64,000 nucleotides of DNA from Leucobacter sp. G161 (GTDB lineage Bacteria > Actinomycetota > Actinomycetes > Actinomycetales > Microbacteriaceae), in NCBI RefSeq assembly GCF_001482305.1, contig NZ_LOHP01000017.1, forward strand, positions 1 to 64,000, given 5' to 3'. Within the stretch, counting starts at the first letter, position 1. Each line of letters opens with the position of its first letter. A program made the translations under genes and the position numbers. A model generated the notes under the pieces. The model worked only from the letters and a program-made list of their open reading frames with translations, did no database searches and was not told where the DNA came from. This document shows positions 16,559 through 26,112 of this stretch, piece after piece.

Positions 16559-17992
16559 ATGATTGCGCAACGGCTTACCGCACGGAGACTCGTCCAGCTC
16601 CTGGGAGACTGGCGCGGGGACGGACACAGCTACCTCGAACTCAGCGACTCGGTCGCGCTCCTGGCGCGGGACGGCACGGTTCCCGTTGGAAGCGCGCTGC
16701 CGGCTGAGCGCCCGCTCGCGGAGGCGCTCGGAGTGAGTCGCACGACCGTGAGCGCGAGCTACCAGCGGCTGCGGGAGCGCGGTATCGTGCACTCCCGGCA
16801 GGGATCCGGCACGGTGATCCGCGCGCAACGCGGGACCGTGGTTGACGGTGACCAGCACGGTGACGGGGAGATTGATCTCACGACCGCCTGCCCGGCGCCC
16901 TGGGGCGGATTGGCGGCGCTCAGCGCACGCGCCTTCGCCGAGCACGCTGATGTCTTTCAACAGATTGGCTTTGACACCCTCGGCCGGTCCGACCTGCGGC
17001 GCGCAATTGCCGATCGCTACACCGCGAGAGGGCTACCGACGACGGCAGAGCAAATCATGGTGACCCTGGGGGCGCAGCACGCGAACTTCCTCGTCGCCCG
17101 AACGCTCTTGCGCCGCGGTGATCGCAGCCTCATCGAATCACCGAGCTACCCCAACGCGCGGGAGGCGCTCGCGGCGACGGGGGCGCTCGTCGCCGAGCTC
17201 CCCGTGGCCTCCGACGGCTACAACGCGGCGAGCATCATCGACATCGCCTCGCGGACGTCGCCGCGGCTCGCTTACCTGATCCCTGACCATCACAATCCGA
17301 CCGGCCAGAGCATGCCGGAGGAGTTGCGCGCGGAGCTCATCGCGACGCTCACTGCGCAGGGAACCTATGTGCTTGTTGACGAGACGACCGCGGAACTCAC
17401 GCTCGGACCGCCCTGTCTCGTGCGTCCTTTCGCCGCGGCTGCCGAGCACTCGCACCAGCGCGATGCGATCATCACGGTCGGGTCGCTCGGTAAAACAGTG
17501 TGGGGCGGGCTGCGCGTCGGCTGGATCCGAGCGACCCCCGAGCTCATTGCTCGACTCGAAGTATCTCGGCGCATCGGTGATCTCGGCACGGGGTCGTGGG
17601 AACAGGTCATGGCGCTGCTGGCGCTCGAACAGTATGACGAGATTCTCGGAGAACGCGCCGTGGAACATGCTGCCCAGTACCGGGTGCTGGCCGAGCAGGT
17701 TGCCGCGCACTTCCCTGAGTGGACAATGCCACGCGTTGCTGGGGGAGTGAGTACGTGGGTGGATCTCGGCGGGCACTATTCGAGTCGGCTCGCGCGCGCT
17801 GGATCCCGCGCAGGTGTGCGGATCGCGCCGGGGCCTCGATTTGGGAGCCCCGGGGTGTTTGAGCGATTCATCCGCTTCCCGTTTTCTGCGCCGGCGGGGG
17901 ATCTCCGGGACGCCGTGCAGCGGCTGCGCTCGGCCAGGGACGCAGACCTGGGGGAGCCGCACGCCTCGCTCGGGGCGCAGCTCGTGATCTGA
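16559..17992 (+). CDS. yczR: MocR-type transcriptional regulator (GntR HTH + class I aminotransferase domain), YczR-like
   Basis: This 477-residue protein has an N-terminal winged helix (LPAERPLAEALGVSRTTVSASYQRLRERG, residues ~44-72). A PLP-fold domain follows, with PDHHNPTGQSMP and the cofactor lysine in TVGSLGKTVWGGLRVG. Such proteins sense pyridoxal phosphate or an amine adduct and regulate a divergent neighbour, here the yczE-like gene. The assignment to the YczR group rests mainly on that neighbour. Confidence 0.82.
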   Translation: MIAQRLTARRLVQLLGDWRGDGHSYLELSDSVALLARDGTVPVGSALPAERPLAEALGVSRTTVSASYQRLRERGIVHSRQGSGTVIRAQRGTVVDGDQHGDGEIDLTTACPAPWGGLAALSARAFAEHADVFQQIGFDTLGRSDLRRAIADRYTARGLPTTAEQIMVTLGAQHANFLVARTLLRRGDRSLIESPSYPNAREALAATGALVAELPVASDGYNAASIIDIASRTSPRLAYLIPDHHNPTGQSMPEELRAELIATLTAQGTYVLVDETTAELTLGPPCLVRPFAAAAEHSHQRDAIITVGSLGKTVWGGLRVGWIRATPELIARLEVSRRIGDLGTGSWEQVMALLALEQYDEILGERAVEHAAQYRVLAEQVAAHFPEWTMPRVAGGVSTWVDLGGHYSSRLARAGSRAGVRIAPGPRFGSPGVFERFIRFPFSAPAGDLRDAVQRLRSARDADLGEPHASLGAQLVI

Positions 17993-18055
17993 GCCGGGGG
18001 AGAACCCGGGCCGCGTGCAGCGCCGATCCTCACAGGTGAGTAAACTTGAGGGATC

Positions 18056-19159
18056 ATGCTCGAACAGGACTTCTCCGCCCGGATCCGCTCGCTCCGCGCC
18101 ACCTACGCCGATATCGCGGAGGTCACCGACCTCCCGAAGCTCGATCGCGAGATCGCCGAGCTTGAGGAGCAGGCAGCAGCGCCCGATCTGTGGGACGACC
18201 CGGAGGCCGCACAGAAGGTGACGAGTGGGCTCTCCCACCGCCAGGCGCGCGTGCGGAAGGTGCGCGGCGTCGAGGCGCGCATCGACGATGTCGAGGTCCT
18301 CGGCGATCTCGCTGAAGAGGCGGGCGACGCTGACACGCAGGCCGAAGCCGATGCGGAACTCGCGTCGATCGAAGCCTACGTGCAGGACCTCGAGGTGCAG
18401 ACGCTGCTCTCGGGCGAATACGACTCGGAGTCGGCGGTCATCACGATTCGCTCGGGCGCCGGCGGCGACGATGCGACCGACTTCGCGGAGATGCTGCTGC
18501 GCATGTACCTGCGCTGGGCTGAGGACCACGAGTACCCGACGAAGGTGCTCGATACCTCGTACGCCGAGGGTGCCGGCATCAAGTCGGCAACGTTCGAGGT
18601 CGATGCTCCCTACGCGTTTGGCACGCTCTCGGTCGAGGCCGGTACGCACCGGCTCGCCCGCATCAGCCCGTTCGGTTCCGCGGACAAGCGCCAGACGAGC
18701 TTCGCAGCGGTCGAGGTGATCCCGCTGCTTGCCGCGGCAACCGAGGTCGAGATCCCCGAGAACGACATTCGCGTCGATGTCTACCGGTCGAGCGGGCCTG
18801 GCGGCCAGTCGGTGAACACGACGGACTCCGCGGTGCGCATTACCCACCTTCCCACCGGGATCGTCATCTCGATGCAGAACGAGAAGAGTCAGATCCAGAA
18901 CCGCGCGGCCGCGATGCGTCTGCTGCAGACCCGGCTGCTCGTGCTCCAGAAAGAGCAGGAAGCCGCGAAGAAGAAGGAACTGGCTGGCAACATCACCGCG
19001 AGCTGGGGTGACCAGATTCGCTCGTACTTCCTGTACGGTCAGCAGCTCGTGAAGGATCTGCGCACGGGACACGAATCCTCGCAGCCCGATGCGGTCTTCG
19101 ACGGCGACCTCGACGGATTCATTGCGGCGGGTATCCGCTGGCGTTCACTGAACCGGTAA
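18056..19159 (+). CDS. prfB: Peptide chain release factor 2
   Basis: This 367-residue factor hydrolyses peptidyl-tRNA at UGA and UAA stops. The stop-recognition tripeptide SPF lies in [15 protein letters not shown] and the catalytic GGQ in [17 protein letters not shown]. The frame is open from ATG 18056, with no in-frame TGA and no CTTTGA slippery site, so the programmed +1 frameshift of E. coli prfB is absent. TAAACT at 18041-18046 is a likely -10 box. ftsE, ftsX and smpB follow in the usual actinobacterial order. Confidence 0.97.
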   Translation: MLEQDFSARIRSLRATYADIAEVTDLPKLDREIAELEEQAAAPDLWDDPEAAQKVTSGLSHRQARVRKVRGVEARIDDVEVLGDLAEEAGDADTQAEADAELASIEAYVQDLEVQTLLSGEYDSESAVITIRSGAGGDDATDFAEMLLRMYLRWAEDHEYPTKVLDTSYAEGAGIKSATFEVDAPYAFGTLSVEAGTHRLARISPFGSADKRQTSFAAVEVIPLLAAATEVEIPENDIRVDVYRSSGPGGQSVNTTDSAVRITHLPTGIVISMQNEKSQIQNRAAAMRLLQTRLLVLQKEQEAAKKKELAGNITASWGDQIRSYFLYGQQLVKDLRTGHESSQPDAVFDGDLDGFIAAGIRWRSLNR

Positions 19160-19277
19160 CAGCGGGCGGGCCTTCCCACAGGGAGCCCTGAGCTGGCGCA
19201 AAGCGTGCCGGGAATGCTCGAGACTCGCGCGCGCCTCAGCGGTTATTCACCCAACGGCGCGTAGTCTCTGTGGCGTT

Positions 19278-20366
19278 ATGATCCTCTTTGAAAACGTCAC
19301 CAAGAAGTACCGCGGCACGCAAAAGCCCGCGCTCGAAGGGATCGATCTTAAAATCGATCGCGGCGAGTTCGTCTTCATCGTGGGCGCGTCAGGCTCCGGC
19401 AAGTCCAGCTGCCTGCGACTGATCCTGCGTGAGGATCGACCGACCTCGGGTCAGGTGCATGTCGCGGGTCAAGATTTGAGCAAGATTTCCTCGCGTAAGG
19501 TTCCCTACTTCCGTCGCGGGCTCGGCAACGTCTTCCAAGACTTCCGGTTGCTCGCAAACAAAACAGTCTTCGACAACGTGGCGTTCACCCTGCAGGTGAT
19601 CGGGAAGTCACGCGGCTTCATCCAGGAAGCGGTGCCTGACACGCTTGAAATGGTCGGCCTCACCGGCAAAGCCAAGCGCTTCCCCCATGAGCTCTCGGGC
19701 GGCGAACAGCAGCGCGTCGCGATCGCGCGCGCGATCGTGAACAAGCCAGCCATCTTGCTCGCGGACGAGCCCACAGGCAACCTGGACCCGGCAACGAGCC
19801 TCGGGATCATGCAGCTACTCAAGTCCATTAACGCTGCTGGCACGACTGTGGTCATGGCCACCCACGAGGCGACCTTCGTGGACATCATGCAGCAGCGCGT
19901 CGTCGAGCTGTCGCAGGGCGTTGTCGTTCGCGACGACGTCGAAGGTGGCTATGGCCACACCGCGTCGATTCCGGTTGCCGAGCTCAGTGAGACCGGCGCA
20001 CGGGTGCTCCGCACCACCGAAGCGGTTGTCCGTGCGGCGCTCGCCCCGGATGTCGACCGAATGGAAACGCAAGACGCTGCGGATGCCGCAGTGGAGGCCG
20101 TTGCTGCGGAGCTCTTTGAACCCTTGCCATCCGCCGCGGCAGAGTCAGCGGCTGACGACATTGATGATCCACTCGCGACACGCCTCGAAGAGCCGAGCGA
20201 CTTGACCGTCCCGCCGCCACCAGACGAGGCGGTGCCGGGCAAACGCATTCCGTCGTTCCTTGAACCGGACGTGGAGAGTACCGTGCAGGTTGCAGAGTCG
20301 GGCGGCTTCGCTGAGCGCCTCGGCCTGAGTGACGAAGACCAGGGAAATGTGGGGCCGACCCGATGA
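19278..20366 (+). CDS. ftsE: Cell division ATP-binding protein FtsE with a long C-terminal extension
   Basis: FtsE with FtsX activates peptidoglycan hydrolases at the septum. Walker [10 protein letters not shown] lies at residues 36-44, the LSGGEQQR signature near 141 and Walker [14 protein letters not shown] after it. The ATPase core ends near residue 225, the normal full length. A further ~135 acidic, Ala/Glu/Pro-rich residues follow, ending [26 protein letters not shown] at 19262-19267 is the likely -10 box, giving a very short leader. It overlaps ftsX by four bases. Confidence 0.95.
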   Translation: MILFENVTKKYRGTQKPALEGIDLKIDRGEFVFIVGASGSGKSSCLRLILREDRPTSGQVHVAGQDLSKISSRKVPYFRRGLGNVFQDFRLLANKTVFDNVAFTLQVIGKSRGFIQEAVPDTLEMVGLTGKAKRFPHELSGGEQQRVAIARAIVNKPAILLADEPTGNLDPATSLGIMQLLKSINAAGTTVVMATHEATFVDIMQQRVVELSQGVVVRDDVEGGYGHTASIPVAELSETGARVLRTTEAVVRAALAPDVDRMETQDAADAAVEAVAAELFEPLPSAAAESAADDIDDPLATRLEEPSDLTVPPPPDEAVPGKRIPSFLEPDVESTVQVAESGGFAERLGLSDEDQGNVGPTR

Positions 20367-21277
20367 GATTCAGGCTCGTATTTGGCGAGGTGTGGAGCGG
20401 ACTTCGCCGCAACCTCTCCGTGGTGATCTCCGTCATTCTGGTGACCTTTGTGTCGCTCACCTTTGTCGGTGCGGCGATCCTCATGCAGCAGCAGGTCCAG
20501 CAGATGAAGTCGTTCTGGTACGACCGGGCCCAGGTCGCGGTGTACCTGTGCACGGAGCACGATCGCAGCGCCACGTGTGACGGCACAGATGCCGGTGAGG
20601 ATCAGATCGCCGCCGTCGAAGAAGCGCTGAACTCTGAGGTGCTCGCGCCGTACATCGACGACTACTTCTTCCTCGACCACGATCAGGCATACGAGGAGTT
20701 CACGCAGCAGTTCGAGGGCAATCCGATCCTCGACGTGACGAGCCCCGACCAGCTGAACCAGACCTACTGGGTGAAGCTCAAGGACGCCGCGAAGTCGCAG
20801 ATCATTCTCGAGACGTTCACGGGTATCCCCGGGGTGCAGAGCGTGAAGGACCAGCAGAGTTTGCTTGATCGCATCTTCCTGTTCCTCGGCGTCGCCAGCT
20901 ACACGGCGATCGGCATTGCGGGACTCATGTTGATTGCTGCGATGCTGCTCATCTCGACCACGATTCGACTGTCCGCGTTCTCGCGACGGCGGGAGATCGG
21001 CATCATGCGTCTCGTCGGCGCTTCAAACAGATTTATCCAGACACCGTTCATTCTCGAGGGGATCATCGCGGCCCTGATAGGTGCGGTCCTTGCCGGGGCA
21101 GCATCCGTTGCGATCGTGAAGTTCTTCGTGCAGGGCTTCCTCGTGCAGGAAGTGCCATTCACGAGTTACATCACGGTCGAGCAATCGCTCATCGTGCCAC
21201 CGATCCTCATCGCCCTGGGCGTGATCCTCTCCGCGATCGCGGCGAAGATCGCCATCACGAGATATCTGCGGGTGTAG
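20363..21277 (+). CDS. ftsX: Cell division protein FtsX (permease-like)
   Basis: This 304-residue membrane protein has a first helix near residues 20-43 and a large extracellular loop of about 140 residues (including a cysteine pair in [13 protein letters not shown]). Three C-terminal helices follow, with the conserved [22 protein letters not shown] segment. The extracellular loop contacts hydrolase partners such as RipC-type proteins. ATG 20363 overlaps the ftsE stop (ATGA). Confidence 0.96.
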   Translation: MRFRLVFGEVWSGLRRNLSVVISVILVTFVSLTFVGAAILMQQQVQQMKSFWYDRAQVAVYLCTEHDRSATCDGTDAGEDQIAAVEEALNSEVLAPYIDDYFFLDHDQAYEEFTQQFEGNPILDVTSPDQLNQTYWVKLKDAAKSQIILETFTGIPGVQSVKDQQSLLDRIFLFLGVASYTAIGIAGLMLIAAMLLISTTIRLSAFSRRREIGIMRLVGASNRFIQTPFILEGIIAALIGAVLAGAASVAIVKFFVQGFLVQEVPFTSYITVEQSLIVPPILIALGVILSAIAAKIAITRYLRV

Positions 21278-21391
21278 CGCTCACGCGGTTGTCGTGCCCT
21301 GCGAATCACCGCAGTTCGCACGACGCCGCGCCGCTCCGCTAGGCTGGATCCTTGCGCGCACCCGCGTGCCAGACCACGGGAGGAAGTGAAC

Positions 21392-21868
21392 ATGCCTAAG
21401 GAGACCGGTGAGAAGCTCATCGCCTCAAACAAAAAGGCGCGCCACGACTACCTCATCTTCGATACGTATGAAGCCGGGCTGGTACTGACGGGGAGCGAGG
21501 TGAAGTCGCTCCGGATGGGGCGGGCCTCGCTCGTTGACGGCTACGTGTTCATTGATCGTGGCGAGGCCTGGCTCGACGCCGCCTACATTCCGGAGTATCT
21601 CAACGGCTCGTGGACGAACCATTCACCGCGCCGCAAGCGTAAGCTCCTGCTGCATCGTAAGCAGATTGACAAGCTGCACGACAAGACCCGTGAGGGCGGC
21701 ATGACAATTGTGCCGTTGCGGCTCTACTTCCTCGATGGTCGAGCGAAGGTCGAGATCGCGCTCGCCAAGGGCAAAAAGGAATTCGATAAGCGTCAAACGC
21801 TTCGCGAACACCAGGACAAGCGTGAGGCGGAGCGCGCAATGCGGCAGCGCAACCGCACCGGCGAATAG
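21392..21868 (+). CDS. smpB: SsrA-binding protein
   Basis: This 158-residue protein binds tmRNA and delivers it to stalled ribosomes. It has [26 protein letters not shown] near the start and a basic tail ([20 protein letters not shown]). I chose ATG 21392 over GTG 21386 because GGAGGA then sits 7 nt upstream. Its RNA partner ssrA is 2.2 kb downstream. Confidence 0.97.
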   Translation: MPKETGEKLIASNKKARHDYLIFDTYEAGLVLTGSEVKSLRMGRASLVDGYVFIDRGEAWLDAAYIPEYLNGSWTNHSPRRKRKLLLHRKQIDKLHDKTREGGMTIVPLRLYFLDGRAKVEIALAKGKKEFDKRQTLREHQDKREAERAMRQRNRTGE

Positions 21869-21876
21869 GACTCGAC

Positions 21877-22830
21877 ATGGTTGACCGGCTGCGTCGCGTC
21901 GCGGTTGTCATCTTGGACGGTGCGAAGCCCCTCGACGTCGGGATCCCCGCCCAGGTCTTCACCACGCGGCCGCGCATGCCCTACGACCTGCGGGTATGCG
22001 GTGTCACGCCCGGGCTCGTCAGCGGCGGCGACGGGCTGTCGTATGCGGTCGAGCACGGACTCGAAGCGCTCGAGGATGCCGAGCTGATTTTTATTCCCGG
22101 GTATCGGCACCCTGACCGCGACGAACCGCCGGCGGCGCTCGTGAGCGCGCTCATCGCAGCGCACCAGCGCGGCGCGCGCATCGCGGCGATCTCGACTGGG
22201 GCCTTCGCGCTTGCGGCGACCGGGTTGCTCGACGGCAAACGCGCGACCACGCACTGGCACTATTCGAGGATCTTCGCGGAGCGCTTCCCGCAGATCCAGG
22301 TCAACGAGAGCGTCCTGTTTGTCGACGAAGGAGCCGTGCTCACCTCGGCGGGGGCCGCATCAGGGATTGACCTGTGCCTGCACATCTTGCGCGGGGATTT
22401 AGGGATGGCGACGGCGAACCATGCGGCGCGGCGCCTGGTCGCGGCGCCCTATCGGAGCGGGGGTCAGGCGCAGTTCGTGCGCAGGAGTGTGCCGCCGACG
22501 ATCGGGGAGCGCTTCTCAGCTACGCGGGAGTGGGCGCTCACTCACCTCGACGAGCAGCTCACGATTGAGTCGCTGTCCCGGCACGCGAACGTTTCCCCGC
22601 GCACCTTTTCGCGTCGGTTTCGTGAGGAAACCGGGTACACCCCCATGCAGTGGGTGATGCGTGCGCGTATCGATCTCGCCCGGGAGCTCCTGGAAAACAC
22701 AGACTTCGGGATCGATGAGATCGCGCTCTCAGTGGGACTCGGCTCGGGAGCGAACCTGCGGCAGTTCTTTCGGCGCGTGCTGGGTACGACGCCGAGTGAG
22801 TATCGGCGGACGTTTACGCAGGGCGAGTGA
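21877..22830 (+). CDS. GlxA family transcriptional regulator (DJ-1/PfpI-like + AraC HTH)
   Basis: This 317-residue protein has an N-terminal DJ-1/PfpI-type glutamine-amidotransferase-like domain (VAVVILDGAKPLDVGIPAQVF; IAAISTGAFALAATGLLDGKRATTHW). Its C-terminal AraC domain starts about residue 215 (LTIESLSRHANVSPRTFSRRF; FGIDEIALSVGLGSGANLRQFF). The catalytic cysteine of true amidases is replaced, since the nucleophile-elbow region reads AISTGAF, so it is a sensor rather than an enzyme. The ligand is unknown. It starts 9 bp after smpB. Confidence 0.88.
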   Translation: MVDRLRRVAVVILDGAKPLDVGIPAQVFTTRPRMPYDLRVCGVTPGLVSGGDGLSYAVEHGLEALEDAELIFIPGYRHPDRDEPPAALVSALIAAHQRGARIAAISTGAFALAATGLLDGKRATTHWHYSRIFAERFPQIQVNESVLFVDEGAVLTSAGAASGIDLCLHILRGDLGMATANHAARRLVAAPYRSGGQAQFVRRSVPPTIGERFSATREWALTHLDEQLTIESLSRHANVSPRTFSRRFREETGYTPMQWVMRARIDLARELLENTDFGIDEIALSVGLGSGANLRQFFRRVLGTTPSEYRRTFTQGE

Positions 22831-22889
22831 CTCCACTTTCGCCGTGGCGTGATGCTTGCGGTAGTGGGCGTTAATGCCACTTGAGGGTG

Positions 22890-22909
22890 ATTCTCTTTCT
22901 TATGAGAAT
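22890..22909. promoter_or_regulatory. Inverted repeat ATTCTC-N8-GAGAAT upstream of gapA
   Basis: A 6-bp inverted repeat with an 8-bp spacer in an AT-rich spot, 38 bp before the gapA ATG. It could be an operator; no regulator is suggested. Confidence 0.3.
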
Positions 22910-22947
22910 GGATGGAGTACCCCAAGACGCTCGAGAGAGATGGAAAA

Positions 22948-23946
22948 ATGACTGCTCGCATTGCAATCAACGGTTTCGGAAGGATCGGACGCGGCGTGCT
23001 CCGCGCCATCCTCGATCAGGGGAGCGACCTCGACATCGTTGCGGTGAACGATCTCGGGGATGGCGCTGCGCTCGCCCAGCTCTCCAACTTCGACTCGGTC
23101 TACGGACGGGCCAAGGAGCGGATGCGGTTTGAGGGCGACTTCCTCGTTGTCGGCGATCGCAAGATCAAGATTCTCGCGGAACGCGAACCGGCCCAGCTGC
23201 CGTGGGGCGAGCTTGGCGTCGATGTCGTGGTCGAGTCGACCGGTCGGTTCACGAAGGCGAAAGATGCCGCCCAGCATCTCGAGGCCGGCGCGAAGCGGGT
23301 GCTCGTGAGCGCGCCATCGAAGGGTGCCGATGTCACCCTGGCGTACGGTGTGAATACCGGGGCATATGACCCGGAGAACCACCGCATTATCTCGAGCGCG
23401 TCGTGCACGACAAACGCGCTTGCTCCCATTGCGCAGGTGCTCAACGACTTCGCCGGCATCGAGCAGGGCTTCATGATGACCGCGCATGCCTACACCGGTG
23501 ACCAGAGCCTCGTTGACGGGCCGCACAAGGATCCGCGCCGCGCCCGCGCCGCAGCCATCAACATCGTTCCGTCGTCGACCGGAGCGGCCAAGGCGATTGG
23601 GCTCGTGCTGCCCGAGCTCGATGGCAAGCTGCAGGGCGATGCGCTGCGTGTGCCCGTCCCCGTCGGGTCGATCGTTGAGCTCACTGTCATTGTCAAGCGG
23701 GAGGTGACCCGCGAGGAGCTCCTCGCCGCGTTCAAGGAGGCCGCTGAAGGTCGCCTGAAGGGCGTGCTGCTCTACTCCGAGGATCCCCTCGTCTCCAGCG
23801 ATATCGTTGCCGATCCGCACTCGTCGATCTTCGACTCGGGTCTTGCTCGTGTTGACGGGAAGCTTGTGAAGATTTCGGCCTGGTACGACAACGAGTGGGG
23901 CTTCTCTAACCGAGTCGCCGAGACGCTCGTCTTCCTGACGAAGTAG
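22948..23946 (+). CDS. gap: Glyceraldehyde-3-phosphate dehydrogenase, type I
   Basis: This 332-residue glycolytic enzyme oxidises glyceraldehyde 3-phosphate with phosphate and NAD(P). It has the Rossmann motif INGFGRIGRGVLRAIL, the active-site cysteine in SSASCTTNALAPIAQVL, and WYDNEWGFSNRVAE near the end. I chose ATG 22948 because it puts the Rossmann strand at the N-terminus; ATG 22912 would add 12 residues. It stands alone, without pgk-tpi, so it may be a second GAPDH, possibly with a gluconeogenic role. Confidence 0.93.
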   Translation: MTARIAINGFGRIGRGVLRAILDQGSDLDIVAVNDLGDGAALAQLSNFDSVYGRAKERMRFEGDFLVVGDRKIKILAEREPAQLPWGELGVDVVVESTGRFTKAKDAAQHLEAGAKRVLVSAPSKGADVTLAYGVNTGAYDPENHRIISSASCTTNALAPIAQVLNDFAGIEQGFMMTAHAYTGDQSLVDGPHKDPRRARAAAINIVPSSTGAAKAIGLVLPELDGKLQGDALRVPVPVGSIVELTVIVKREVTREELLAAFKEAAEGRLKGVLLYSEDPLVSSDIVADPHSSIFDSGLARVDGKLVKISAWYDNEWGFSNRVAETLVFLTK

Positions 23947-23971
23947 TTTCTCCGACTTCGCCACTGGCGGA

Positions 23972-24020
23972 CGGGCCCTCTGGGGTGCTGCGGTGCTTCC
24001 GTGGTAACCTAGAGGGCCCG
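23972..24020 (+). terminator. Hairpin downstream of gap
   Basis: CGGGCCCTCT (23972-23981) pairs with AGAGGGCCCG (24011-24020) across a 29-nt loop. It may end the gap transcript. There is no U-run, and it could instead be part of the ssrA leader. Confidence 0.45.
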
Positions 24021-24033
24021 GCTGGTCCGGGAA

Positions 24034-24054
24034 CCTTGAAAACTCAACAGTGTG
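24034..24054 (+). other. rRNA-leader-like element before ssrA
   Basis: The segment reads CTTGAAAACTCAACAGTGTG, resembling the leader and spacer sequences of actinobacterial rRNA operons. It lies 42 bp before the mature tmRNA end. The resemblance is from memory of such spacers, not from an alignment. Confidence 0.4.
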
Positions 24055-24095
24055 TGATGCGAATGTCCGCGGGTTGCCTGGCGATCCGCACAGAC

Positions 24096-24464
24096 GGGGC
24101 CGATCGGTTTCGACACGTCGATTTGAGACTGTGAGAAGCGGGCCGAGGACGCGGAGTTATCTCGTAAACGCCCTTCGCAAACCATAGGTGCCACTTCAAA
24201 GCGCACCGACTTCGCTCTCGCTGCCTAAGCACGAGACCGAGTCCGTCAGGCCGGGTGTGCCTCCGCCCCGGTTTCCTGGCGTCATTTAGGGGGCTTGCTG
24301 GTGTGTTGCGTGTCAGGGCACATCGGGACTTTCACTGGGACTGGGCCTGTCATCCTGGATGTTCGTTGCAAAGAATGGGGCCGAGTAGAACGTTTTAACG
24401 AACTACGCTCGTAGAAGGCATGGAATCGTCGAAGTGGACCGGGGTTCAATTCCCCGCGGCTCCA
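24096..24464 (+). ncRNA. ssrA: Transfer-messenger RNA
   Basis: The 5' end GGGGCCGATCGGTTTCGACA and the 3' TGGACCGGGGTTCAATTCCC then CGCGGCTCCA form the tRNA-like acceptor and T arm. The CCA end is not encoded. The tag frame starts at GCC 24190 and reads ATSKRTDFALAA before TAA 24226-24228. tmRNA frees stalled ribosomes and marks the truncated protein for proteolysis, with SmpB as partner. Confidence 0.97.
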
Positions 24465-24595
24465 CGGACATCAGCATCACGCACTGAGTTTTCTGCAGAA
24501 GGCCGCCCTGTGTGGGCGGCCTTTTTGCTTTCCGGCGCCGCCGCGCCGCGCAACCTGGGTTGACAAGGAATGCTTGCGCAACGTAGGTTGACAGC

Positions 24596-24841
24596 ATGAA
24601 CCTTGCAACACTCTCCGAACGGGCGACCGACGTGAGCGATCCGCGCGCGGGCTTGCGCGCCGTCGTCTCGCTCCGTGCACTCGCTGACTCCCTCGAACTC
24701 CGGCAGGTCGAGGCGGCACTCGCTGCCGGAATGAACTGGCAAGCGATTGCCGACGCGCTCGGCGTGAGCCGCCAGGCCGTGCACAAGAAATACGCGAAGC
24801 GGGTCGACCAGCGCCTGATCAACGGGAGGGCGCGCGCATGA
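24596..24841 (+). CDS. Small helix-turn-helix protein
   Basis: This 81-residue protein has a helix-turn-helix near residues 45-68 (MNWQAIADALGVSRQAVHKKYAKRV), preceded by a short helical segment. It overlaps the next gene by four bases (ATGA), so the two are translated together. Small HTH proteins of this type often precede Clp-N-domain genes in actinobacteria. It probably regulates or partners its neighbour. No enzymatic domain is present. Confidence 0.75.
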   Translation: MNLATLSERATDVSDPRAGLRAVVSLRALADSLELRQVEAALAAGMNWQAIADALGVSRQAVHKKYAKRVDQRLINGRARA

Positions 24842-25860
24842 GCAAGTTCACCGCGGCTGCCGCAACCATGCACACACTGTCGCTGGCAGGGATGGAGGAG
24901 GCTTCGAGGCTCGGGCTGCGCAACGCGGACCTTGAGCACCTGCTGCTCGCGCTGACGATGAGTGAGCACGACGCCGGCAAAGTGCTTCGGGGGTCGGGGG
25001 TTACGCTCGAGGCCACGCGAGCCGCAGTTGCCGAGCAGCACGCCGAGCAACTGCGGGCGCTCGGAGTGGATCATGAGCCGCCACCACCTGGACCCATCGT
25101 GTTTCATGAAACCGGCGGCTACGAGTGGACCGAGCGGGCGCTGGAGGTGTGGAAACGCGCGAGTAAGAATGGCCTCTCGGGAGACGCGTCGGCGGTGCTG
25201 CGGGCGCTCCTTGAGGAGCCGAGCGGGCTCATTAGTGCGGTGCTTGAGCGCCTCCAAGTCGGTCCGGAGGAGCTGCTCGCGAGGCTCGACTCCGCTGAAC
25301 GGATTCCCGCGTTTAAGGATGCCCCGAAGCAGACACCTGGGCGCTACAGCCGCTCGCTCGAATCGTTTGTGCCCGCCTCGGTTGAGTCGGTGTGGGCGCT
25401 GCTCGCGGATCCTGCGCGAATGCCCGAGTGGGATCCGCTGGTCGGAGCCGTCGACCTGCCCGCTGAGCTCGCGGGGCGAGGCCTCCGAGTGGGGGACACC
25501 TGGGAGGCCGACGCGGTGACGCACTTTCCCGACGGGAAGCCGAACAGGCAGCCGCCCGAGCGGCGGCGGACTCGGATCGAGCTCTTGGCGTTCGATGAGT
25601 TCGAGCTGGTCTCATGGCGTCTGAGTTTTCCAGATGCGCCGGCCCTGAACTCGCGCCGCATCACGGTGGCGCTCGAACCTGCCGCGGGCGGAACCCAGCT
25701 TGGCGTCATCTTCGAGTGGGTGCCAACCTCCGAACGGAGGCGGGTTCCGATCGTGCGTCAGCTGCAGCGGTTCCTGCTGGGGCCGGCAACACGCTTTGCC
25801 GTATGGATGCAGGCATCGCAGGTGAGTGGCGGGATCAGTCGGGTGTTTCGGTCGAGTTGA
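24838..25860 (+). CDS. Clp N-terminal (R) domain fused to an SRPBCC domain
   Basis: Residues ~1-145 hold a double Clp repeat domain (TMHTLSLAGMEEASRLGLRNADLEHLLLAL; WTERALEVWKRASKNGLSGDASAVLRALL). This is the substrate/adaptor-binding module of ClpA/ClpC. There is no ATPase domain. Residues ~170-340 are an SRPBCC ligand-binding domain (YSRSLESFVPASVESVWALLADPARMPEW). The fusion suggests a ligand-sensing adaptor or decoy for Clp, which is inference. It is coupled to the HTH gene before it. Confidence 0.75.
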   Translation: MSKFTAAAATMHTLSLAGMEEASRLGLRNADLEHLLLALTMSEHDAGKVLRGSGVTLEATRAAVAEQHAEQLRALGVDHEPPPPGPIVFHETGGYEWTERALEVWKRASKNGLSGDASAVLRALLEEPSGLISAVLERLQVGPEELLARLDSAERIPAFKDAPKQTPGRYSRSLESFVPASVESVWALLADPARMPEWDPLVGAVDLPAELAGRGLRVGDTWEADAVTHFPDGKPNRQPPERRRTRIELLAFDEFELVSWRLSFPDAPALNSRRITVALEPAAGGTQLGVIFEWVPTSERRRVPIVRQLQRFLLGPATRFAVWMQASQVSGGISRVFRSS

Positions 25861-25905
25861 GCGGGGCATTTCCTGTTGTGCGGGACCCGGGAGTTCTCAA
25901 TGCGT

Positions 25906-25934
25906 TTGCGCAATTGGGCAAGTGTTGCTATGGT
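25906..25934 (+). promoter_or_regulatory. Promoter of the magnesium operon
   Basis: TTGCGC (25906-25911) and TATGGT (25929-25934) are separated by 17 bp. Transcription would start near 25941, just before the M-box. Confidence 0.6.
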
Positions 25935-25947
25935 GGAGGGCGTAGCG

Positions 25948-26103
25948 CTTCGTTCGGCGAGGCTCCTGCGTGAACACAGTCCGCTCATCCCACGACGTCG
26001 AGAGACGCCCAGGCTGAGGACAGGCCCTCCCGGCTTAAGGGTCGGCCCCAAGCGGATTCCGGTACCCGGATACGTCACGCAGTGCCAAAGCTCTGACGTG
26101 GAG
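25948..26103 (+). ncRNA. M-box (ykoK) magnesium riboswitch
   Basis: Conserved M-box blocks occur in the right order: GGCGAGGCTCCTG at 25956, ACACAG, GACGTCGAGAGACGCC, GAGGACAGG and CAGTGCCAAAGCTCT at 26080-26094. A closing helix can form between about 25948-25953 and 26096-26103. The element senses intracellular Mg2+ and lies upstream of an mgtA-type ATPase, its classic target. Confidence 0.9.
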
Positions 26104-26112
26104 GTGTGGCGA

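Noticed and set aside
18056-18200. Programmed +1 frameshift in prfB
   Set aside because: The frame is open from ATG 18056 without an in-frame TGA or CTTTGA slip site.
17138-19072. 644-codon open frame on the minus strand opposite the MocR gene and prfB
   Set aside because: It is antisense to two genes with clear family motifs, its translation is Arg/His/Asp-rich with no domain, and long antisense frames are expected at this GC content.
24096-24464. Short protein-coding frames inside ssrA
   Set aside because: The region is explained by tmRNA, including its tag frame.
24403-25524. 373-codon minus-strand frame over ssrA and the Clp-N gene
   Set aside because: It overlaps the tmRNA and two coupled plus-strand genes and has no recognisable domain.
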